Source: Methanosphaera sp. (GTDB lineage Archaea; Methanobacteriota; Methanobacteria; Methanobacteriales; Methanobacteriaceae). Taken from it: a stretch of DNA of 32,726 nt. Below the pieces are notes generated by a model that was not told the origin of the DNA, made no database searches, and saw only the letters and a list, made by a program, of their open reading frames with translations. The stretch lies in contig JAFRMD010000030.1 of the NCBI GenBank assembly GCA_017430835.1, forward strand, positions 1 through 32,726, read 5' to 3'. Position 1 is the stretch's first letter; each line of letters starts with the position of its first letter. Shown in pieces: positions 27,735 through 32,726 of this stretch. The position numbers were made by a program, and so were the translations under genes.

Positions 27735-29528
27735 ATGAACTATAAAAAGATAAGCATCATACTGCTCTTTCTAATGTTGCTATTAGTTCCATTTACCTTT
27801 GCTGCCGATGGGGATTATAAACTACCCGAAGTAACAAAGCATGTTGAAATAAAGGATGATGGATCATGTGACATAACAGAAGAGATTGTTTATGATATAG
27901 AAGGTACAGTTAACGGTACATATAGGGACATTAGTATTGATGGTCATAATAATCAAAGTGTAAGCAATCTGTCTGTAGAGACTCCCGGATACTATAATAG
28001 AATAGAAATACTTGATTCTAATGATAAAATTGTAGACTCTAATTCTAGATTTAATGAAAGTATCCGCATAAAAGTATGGTTATATAATGACAAGGAACGT
28101 ACACAAAAAATTAACAATCAGAAGGTTCCAGTAATCTTCAAGTACACATTCAATAAGGGTGTAGTAATATATAATGATGTTGCAGACTTTCAGTATCTGG
28201 CTTGGGACAAACAATGGAAATCAGATGTGGACACGTTCAGGATGTATGTAAAAATACCTGGAAGCAGTAATCAGGTGGAATTCTGGAACACTCCAAGTAC
28301 AAACGTGAAAAGCAGCACGTGGAATAATAATGAATTGGAAACCGTGGCAACAAATCTGCCAAAAAATAAAACTTTCACACAAAGAATACTTATGCCAACG
28401 GATTACTTTAAAAGTACAATAAATGCGAGGGTAGTCAATTCAAATCAAAGGGCAAACATTGAAAAATACCAAAACGAATTAACTGATAAAGAAAATACTA
28501 GAAATTTCATATTTGAACTGTTTGAAGGAGTACTGGCATTACTAATAGCTATTCCAGCAGGTATTTATGCATTCTTTGGAAGAGAACCAAAAATCGACTA
28601 TGATGCCGAGTATGAATATGATTTGCCGACAGATGCAAAAGCATTGGAAGTACAGGCTCTGTTCAATGGGGATGTGGGTTCAGTATATAAAAAAGCATTC
28701 AGTACACAAATATTGGACTTGATAGACAGAAAATACTATAAAATTATTCATTCTGATGAAGATAAGTCAATAATAAAAAGGACAAACAAATCAACAGATG
28801 ATCTTGTGGATTATGAAATATATGCTGTTGACTACTTAAATAAATTTGCAGATTCGGATGGTTACATATCATTAAAAAGCATTTCAGAAAAAGAAACACC
28901 GAAAGAATATAAAAAGTTCATAAAGGAATGGAAGAAAAAGGTCACAAAGTCAATACCTGAATCACTTAAGGAACGTTACTTTGACAGTAAAGGATCAAAA
29001 CTATTCAATTACTTCCTACTGATAGTCTTTGTTGCAAGTCTTATAACATTCCTGTATTCAATCAACAATGAACTGGTACCAGGTCCTGTAGGACTAGGGG
29101 CATTGCTGTTAATGCCGATATCATTCCTATTGTACTGTATTCCGAACACATTTGCTGGAAGATGGACACCAGAAGGAAAAGAAGTCAATGACAAATGGCA
29201 AAACTTTAAAAAATACATATCAGACTACAGCCTAATTAACGAAAGACCACCGGAATCAGTGCAGGTATGGGGAAAATACCTGGTATATGCATCAGCACTG
29301 GGCTGTGCAGACAAAGCAACCAATACGATGAAAGAATACTATGATGTAGCAGAAATATCCGATGACAGTATTGGTGGTAGTGACGTAGCATTCTTCGCAT
29401 ACAGTGGAGGAATGGGTAGTATGGACTCATCATTATCATCACTGGACGTAAGTGCCTTCGACAGTGATGGTGGTTCCGGAAGCTCCGGTGGAGGAGGATT
29501 CGGTGGAGGTGGAGGTGGAACATTCTAA
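27735..29528 (+). CDS. DUF2207-type membrane protein with Gly-rich tail
   Basis: This 597-residue protein starts at ATG 27735 with a strong GGGGTGA ribosome site. A signal peptide (residues 1-23, ending FTFAA) precedes an extracytoplasmic domain that begins with the DUF2207 pattern (VTKHVEIKDDGSCDITEEI... then GTVNGTYRDISI). Membrane segments lie at about 256-282, 422-443 and 446-472, with a soluble cytoplasmic stretch of about 140 residues between the first and second. The C-terminus is Ser/Asp-rich and ends in a Gly-rich stretch (about 577-597), as is typical for this family. DUF2207 proteins occur in bacteria and archaea and have no established biochemical role. Neighbourhood with surface adhesins suggests an envelope role, by inference only. 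Confidence 0.85.
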   Translation: MNYKKISIILLFLMLLLVPFTFAADGDYKLPEVTKHVEIKDDGSCDITEEIVYDIEGTVNGTYRDISIDGHNNQSVSNLSVETPGYYNRIEILDSNDKIVDSNSRFNESIRIKVWLYNDKERTQKINNQKVPVIFKYTFNKGVVIYNDVADFQYLAWDKQWKSDVDTFRMYVKIPGSSNQVEFWNTPSTNVKSSTWNNNELETVATNLPKNKTFTQRILMPTDYFKSTINARVVNSNQRANIEKYQNELTDKENTRNFIFELFEGVLALLIAIPAGIYAFFGREPKIDYDAEYEYDLPTDAKALEVQALFNGDVGSVYKKAFSTQILDLIDRKYYKIIHSDEDKSIIKRTNKSTDDLVDYEIYAVDYLNKFADSDGYISLKSISEKETPKEYKKFIKEWKKKVTKSIPESLKERYFDSKGSKLFNYFLLIVFVASLITFLYSINNELVPGPVGLGALLLMPISFLLYCIPNTFAGRWTPEGKEVNDKWQNFKKYISDYSLINERPPESVQVWGKYLVYASALGCADKATNTMKEYYDVAEISDDSIGGSDVAFFAYSGGMGSMDSSLSSLDVSAFDSDGGSGSSGGGGFGGGGGGTF

Positions 29529-29757
29529 TTCCACTACCATTACCAAACCTACTTTTTTTAGATTTATATGCAAATTTAGGATATAATCTGTGTTTTAATT
29601 AATCGAGGCATATGATATAAATTTTCATAATTATGATACATACAACAACAGGATATTAATGATTCTAGTTTATACAATACTTTAAAAAAATTATAATCCT
29701 ATTGATATTAATTCATGATTTTAAAAAAGAATAATTGAAGTGGGAGAAGGGTAATTA
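29529..29757. other. Convergent intergenic region with two T-run terminators
   Basis: CCTAC followed by seven T (29553-29559) terminates the DUF2207 gene. On the minus strand six T (complement of 29723-29728) follow the stop at 29758-29760. Nothing else is visible in the ~230 bases. Confidence 0.5.
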
Positions 29758-30732
29758 TCATACATATTTTTCTATACCTTTAATTACGAAGGGGTATTTT
29801 TTTTCAAAAGCTTTAACTTTTTTATCGTACTTATTTCCTTCACTTATTATATCATCAATTTCAATACCATATGTTTCAAGCCTAAACTCAAGAATACTGT
29901 CAGAAATTTCCCCATCATAATATGACTTGATAGATTGAGTATAAAAAAGAAAATTGGAACATAAATTTATTGACATTACATTTTGTTTTAAACACATATC
30001 AATATATGTTTTGCGAGTATTATTGGTAATGTATTTTTTAAGATTTTGCAATTCTTTTTCATCTTTATTAAAATTTTTTATTGCAGAGTTGAATGTTGTT
30101 ATTATTACTTTGCAATCATTGTATGTTAGTGGGGCTTCATTAATTTTTTTCGCTGCATTTGCTATTGGTTTTTCCATCTTTTTATAATCTTTTCCAACAA
30201 GAGTCATTATCTTTTTATATATTTCTGCCTCATTGGAACTTAATAACTTACTTGCTTTTGATGTTTTGTATTCATCGTTTCCCTTGTATGTTGCAGTTAT
30301 GTTTTTTCCTAGTACCTTGTTGTTAGTTATTTTGTAGTTTAGAGTTGCCGTTCCCTGACTGTTGGTTTTTAGGTTGTATGTCTTGCTTCCTACTTTAAGT
30401 GTAATCTTCTGGTTCTTGATAGCTTTGTTGTTTTTTGTAGTGAGCGTTGTTTTTATCTTTATTTTATCGTTTAGAATTGCCTTGTTTTTGCTTAACGTTA
30501 GTGTTAGTTTTGTCGTGTTCTTTTTGGATGCAGTTTTAATGTTTTCTTTATTAATACTTGTTTTCTTTACATCATTCTTTTTGGTTATCAGTGGAGTGTC
30601 GATACTTTTTGTTTCTTTAACAGTCTTTGTTTTTGTAGGAGTGTTTGTAGCGTTTGTTGCACTTACAATTCCTACTAGTAAAAAACAAAGTGTTAAAAGA
30701 AGCAGTATTTTCCTTATGTTCTTGTTTAACAT
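29758..30732 (-). CDS. Small secreted protein: one Ig-like repeat plus unrecognised helical domain
   Basis: The 324-residue protein starts at ATG 30732 with GGTGA just upstream (complement of 30738-30742). A signal peptide ends at about residue 25 (GIVSA) and is followed by a Thr/Lys-rich spacer to about 70. One Ig-like repeat (about 72-160) has the same DxxxIKTTL/NSQGTATLNY/GNDEYK pattern as the giant proteins nearby. Residues about 163-324 are mostly helical by composition, with two Cys (in NDC and DMCLKQ contexts plus a third in NLCSN), Lys/Glu-rich segments and no family I can name. There is no membrane anchor. It may be a surface or secreted partner of the adhesins, using the Ig-like repeat as a shared attachment module. 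Existence as a gene is well supported; its function is unknown. Confidence 0.8.
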   Translation of the reverse strand: MLNKNIRKILLLLTLCFLLVGIVSATNATNTPTKTKTVKETKSIDTPLITKKNDVKKTSINKENIKTASKKNTTKLTLTLSKNKAILNDKIKIKTTLTTKNNKAIKNQKITLKVGSKTYNLKTNSQGTATLNYKITNNKVLGKNITATYKGNDEYKTSKASKLLSSNEAEIYKKIMTLVGKDYKKMEKPIANAAKKINEAPLTYNDCKVIITTFNSAIKNFNKDEKELQNLKKYITNNTRKTYIDMCLKQNVMSINLCSNFLFYTQSIKSYYDGEISDSILEFRLETYGIEIDDIISEGNKYDKKVKAFEKKYPFVIKGIEKYV

Positions 30733-31446
30733 TTATTCACCTTAATATGATTTTGGATACTTTTATTCTTAATGTTTAACTATTTGTAAATACTTTTATA
30801 TTTATGATTTGGTTTTTATCAAAGTGATTTATTTCAAAATAAGATTTAATTAGCAATAATTGATTTAATATCTTGGTCAATGTTCCAAAATTATGAAAAT
30901 AAAAAAAAGATTACATTAATTTAATAAGAAACAGGAAAATAAAACTAGTTTATGAAGACTGAAGAACCTACGGCCACTTAATCTGTCGCTTGTTATGACA
31001 GGGACGTGTAGGATAATCAAATTTTTACCTTCCAATTCTCCAATTATGGTATGTTAGGAATAAGTTAAAATATGAAAGAATTGGATATTGAATATATTAA
31101 AAATACGATTAATTTAGACTTTGAAGTGAAATATGAGGAATAAGTAGTGTAACAGCCGGTATTAACCTCCCACCTCTTTTTTGTATTGGTTTTCTTAGTA
31201 AGTAATAACTGGACAGTTACGTTAGCACTGAAGGAAAATTTGGATTTTATGTGGAAAATATTTTTTAGTGAGATTCTTATCTATGTTTAATCATTATTGG
31301 TGTAGAAATTAAAATTTAAAATGAAACCTCTTTATAACAAAATTTAATCATTGAAAGAGGATTAATTGGGATTTTAATTTCAAAAAAGATTTTATTGTAT
31401 AATTTTTTGTTGGAGATATGTAATTTGGGTATTATTTCTTTTTAGA
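30733..31446. other. 714-base stretch without an intact gene
   Basis: The left part holds the promoter of the 29758-30732 gene: AAATATAAAAG (complement of 30793-30803), about 60 bases before the start. Then follows a GC-rich hairpin element (30952-31012, listed separately) and a 23-codon ORF (31072-31143, MKELDIEYIK...) without a convincing ribosome site, probably a gene scrap or chance. Also present are a pyrimidine/T-run (CCTCCCACCTC then T6, about 31168-31184) and a palindrome TAACTG-GA-CAGTTA (31206-31219). At 31382-31387 six A give the T-run terminator of the toxin gene on the minus strand. No long gene is seen on either strand. Confidence 0.5.
30952..31012 (+). other. GC-rich nested hairpin, possible decayed 3' end of a transposon gene
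   Basis: CCTAC (30967-30971) pairs with GTAGG (31008-31012), enclosing CTGTC (30983-30987) paired with GACAG (30997-31001). The 46-base element has 24 G/C (52%), far above its very AT-rich surroundings. Read as codons from 30952 it gives KTEEPTAT, a stop, then SVACYDRDV and a second stop, as if a coding 3' end had acquired one nonsense change. IS605-type tnpB genes end in a structured region that overlaps the guide RNA, so a tnpB remnant is one reading. A free-standing small RNA is another. Confidence 0.3.
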
Positions 31447-31866
31447 TTATGCAGAAACCACTTTTATAGGACTATTTTTAGCTAATTTTTTATCAAATGT
31501 AATCAATTCGTCTAAATTATAATACTTGATTACTTCTATTATAGAAGAGTCTGTGAAACCTATTTGTTTATTATTTTTATTTTTTTCTTTATATGTCATC
31601 ATTACTTTGGAATTAAAATTAGGAATATTATATTCATTTAGTATTGTAAAATTGTCTTTTATCATTAAATAAGTATTATATGCTATAATTGGACCTTCAT
31701 ATTGTCCTATAATTGTTATTATTTCATCGACTACATGATTGGACACGTAACAATCTTGGTTTTCAAAGCAGTATTTATCATTTAATTCTACTGAGTCTTT
31801 ATGTAAATCATCATGTTCAAGAATTAAACCTACTATAAAATTAGCATCTAAAAAGTATTTAGTCAT
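31447..31866 (-). CDS. PIN-domain toxin, VapC-like
   Basis: This 139-residue protein has the acidic set of PIN ribonucleases: Asp7 in FLDANF, Glu48 in VVDEI, Asp106 in GFTDSSII and Asp125 in ITFDKKLAK. It is therefore predicted to be an Mg2+-dependent RNase that cuts RNA when freed from its antitoxin. Length is normal for VapC. The ATG at 31866 lies inside the end of the antitoxin gene (8-base overlap, ATGACTAA), and AAGGAG (complement of 31877-31882) is 10 bases upstream, so translation is coupled. The target RNA cannot be told from sequence. Confidence 0.85.
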   Translation of the reverse strand: MTKYFLDANFIVGLILEHDDLHKDSVELNDKYCFENQDCYVSNHVVDEIITIIGQYEGPIIAYNTYLMIKDNFTILNEYNIPNFNSKVMMTYKEKNKNNKQIGFTDSSIIEVIKYYNLDELITFDKKLAKNSPIKVVSA

Positions 31867-32092
31867 TTTGATATAACTCCTTTTCTAATTTAACAGCATT
31901 AGTATTTTTACTCTTTTTTCCAGCAGCAATCATGTCACGTATGCGAACTTTTTTTCTGAATGTTACGTAAAGTCGTCCTTCTTCATTTTCTTGCCATTCT
32001 ACAATATCTTCAGGTTCAACATTATATTTTTTACTATAAACAGTTGGTATTGTTGTCTGATTTTTTTGATATACTTTCGTTTCAACAACCAT
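31859..32092 (-). CDS. AbrB/MazE-type antitoxin of the PIN toxin
   Basis: The 77-residue product starts at ATG 32092. AGGTGA (complement of 32098-32103) stands 5 bases upstream of it. A GTG at 32101 in the same frame lies inside this ribosome site and is therefore an unlikely start. Residues about 4-45 match a SpoVT-AbrB swapped-hairpin DNA-binding fold (VYQKNQTTIP...KYNVEPEDIVEW...RLYVTFRK). The charged C-terminal part (about 46-77, with AAGKKSKN) would wrap the toxin. It is first in a two-gene operon with the toxin and is expected to repress its own promoter through the palindrome at 32118-32139. Confidence 0.83.
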   Translation of the reverse strand: MVVETKVYQKNQTTIPTVYSKKYNVEPEDIVEWQENEEGRLYVTFRKKVRIRDMIAAGKKSKNTNAVKLEKELYQND

Positions 32093-32117
32093 ATTTTTCA
32101 CCTGGTATCATCATTTT

Positions 32118-32139
32118 CTAGGAATAATTTTGTTCCTAG
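32118..32139. promoter_or_regulatory. Candidate operator of the toxin-antitoxin operon
   Basis: CTAGGAA (32118-32124) and TTCCTAG (32133-32139) form a perfect 7-bp inverted repeat with an 8-base spacer. The site lies 25-50 bases before the antitoxin start and just downstream of the TATA-like box at 32141-32155 on the minus strand, covering the expected transcription start. Autorepression by the antitoxin at such sites is standard for AbrB-type modules. Confidence 0.6.
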
Positions 32140-32140
32140 C

Positions 32141-32155
32141 AATATTTATATTTAT
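32141..32155 (-). promoter_or_regulatory. TATA box of the toxin-antitoxin operon
   Basis: ATAAATATAAATATT on the minus strand fits an archaeal box A. Transcription would begin about 25 bases on, near 32120, inside the palindrome. Confidence 0.5.
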
Positions 32156-32305
32156 GGAATATTCGAAAAAATATTGATAAAATAAGGTCTCAATACACTA
32201 TTTTCTTATAGTATTGATTCAATTTAAAAAAATATATTACTACTTAAAGCTATCATTAATTTTATGACTGATAGATTGACTGCTTTCACAGATTATTATT
32301 ATTTT

Positions 32306-32726
32306 GGCTCTATTGCAAACCCATTACTTTTTTTTAAAAATGAGAAAAATATCTGAAATTTGATTAAGATATATGGCTGTTTTACTATAAAAATTTGTTA
32401 AAAAATAAGTTGAAAAATTATGCTGATTTTATACCCCATACGGGTAGGTTTAAGCTTATTAATAATAAAAAGAATAGATAATATTATGTACAACGAAATT
32501 ATCTATTCTATATTTAATGATGGATCATCAAGTAATATAAATTTATTGTTTTTTGGTATTGAACCAGAAAAAGAAGACTCAATAATTGAATATATTAAAA
32601 AAGGTTATCATAAACTATCAGATAATCATCAAACTAATTTTATATCAGTAGTTTATAATATATCGAAGTATGTTATTCCTAAATTCTCAAACAAATATTC
32701 TAAACATAAATATACCCAGCACCAAA
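32306..32726 (+). mobile_element. Left end of a probable insertion sequence (right end outside window)
   Basis: GGCTCTATTGCAAACCC at 32306-32322 looks like an IS terminal repeat; it resembles the GGCTCTGTTGCAAA-type ends of IS6-like elements, although the encoded protein does not look like an IS6 transposase. A small palindrome TACCC-CATAC-GGGTA (32432-32446) lies between this end and the transposase start. The boundary is tentative because neither the right end nor a target duplication can be seen. Confidence 0.4.
32486..32726 (+). CDS. Probable transposase, N-terminal fragment (runs off window)
   Basis: From ATG 32486 the frame is open for 80 codons to the window edge. The visible part starts MYNEIIYSIF, has a charged helical middle (EPEKEDSIIEYIKKG) and ends with SKHKYTQHQ. 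The S-K-H-x-Y-T-x-x-Q motif occurs near the N-terminus of archaeal DDE transposases of the IS4/IS5-like type, shortly before the helix-turn-helix. The catalytic region is outside the window, so the family stays uncertain. No good ribosome site is seen. The possible IS end 180 bases upstream supports the assignment. Confidence 0.55.
   Translation, partial: MYNEIIYSIFNDGSSSNINLLFFGIEPEKEDSIIEYIKKGYHKLSDNHQTNFISVVYNISKYVIPKFSNKYSKHKYTQHQ

Noticed and set aside
31072..31143. 23-codon ORF MKELDIEYIK... as a small gene
   Set aside because: There is no convincing ribosome site or promoter, and the length is compatible with chance or a gene scrap; it is kept only as a note in the intergenic entry.
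32093..32101. GTG start at 32101 for the antitoxin
   Set aside because: The GTG is part of the AGGTGA ribosome site that serves the ATG at 32092.

Overview
The window looks like a surface-protein island of a gut methanogen of the order Methanobacteriales, most likely Methanosphaera or a close Methanobrevibacter relative. This rests on very low GC, archaeal TATA-type promoters and GGTGA/GGGAG ribosome sites, and above all on enormous secreted Asn/Thr-rich proteins built of parallel beta-helix coils and Ig-like repeats. These are the 'Asn/Thr-rich large protein' or adhesin-like families known from these genera. No rRNA, tRNA or housekeeping gene marks the species.

Layout. Positions 1-6999 (minus) hold a giant adhesin-like gene whose 3' end lies beyond the window. 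It is open for 2333 codons and contains a ~1.24 kb in-frame tandem duplication and a 14-residue coiled-coil repeat. A 351-base AT-rich divergent promoter region follows. Positions 7351-13101 (plus) encode a 1916-residue adhesin-like protein carrying a complete papain-type (C1A) cysteine peptidase domain and a lectin-like domain. Convergent to it is a two-gene minus-strand operon of tandem paralogues (17059-21348 first, then 13224-17033). Positions 21773-27499 (minus) encode a fourth giant protein with three beta-helix units, a long coiled coil and Ig-like repeats. Diverging from it, 27735-29528 (plus) encodes a DUF2207-type membrane protein with a Gly-rich tail. Convergent to that, 29758-30732 (minus) encodes a small secreted protein with one Ig-like repeat and an unrecognised helical C-terminal domain.

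The right end is mobile or accessory DNA. It has a 714-base stretch with no long gene but a conspicuous GC-rich nested hairpin (30967-31012) that may be the decayed 3' end of a transposon gene. Next is a VapBC-like toxin-antitoxin pair (AbrB-type antitoxin, PIN toxin) with a palindromic candidate operator over its expected transcription start. Last comes the left end of a probable insertion sequence, with the N-terminus of a transposase running off the window.

How the genes fit together (inference): all the large proteins have signal peptides but no obvious membrane anchor. The four whose C-terminus is visible or partly comparable share Ig-like tails, so the tail is a good candidate for attachment to the pseudomurein wall. 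The beta-helix and lectin-like parts would bind carbohydrates or neighbouring cells, and the peptidase could process host proteins or the neighbouring adhesins. Repeats inside genes and between paralogues give ample substrate for recombination and surface variation.
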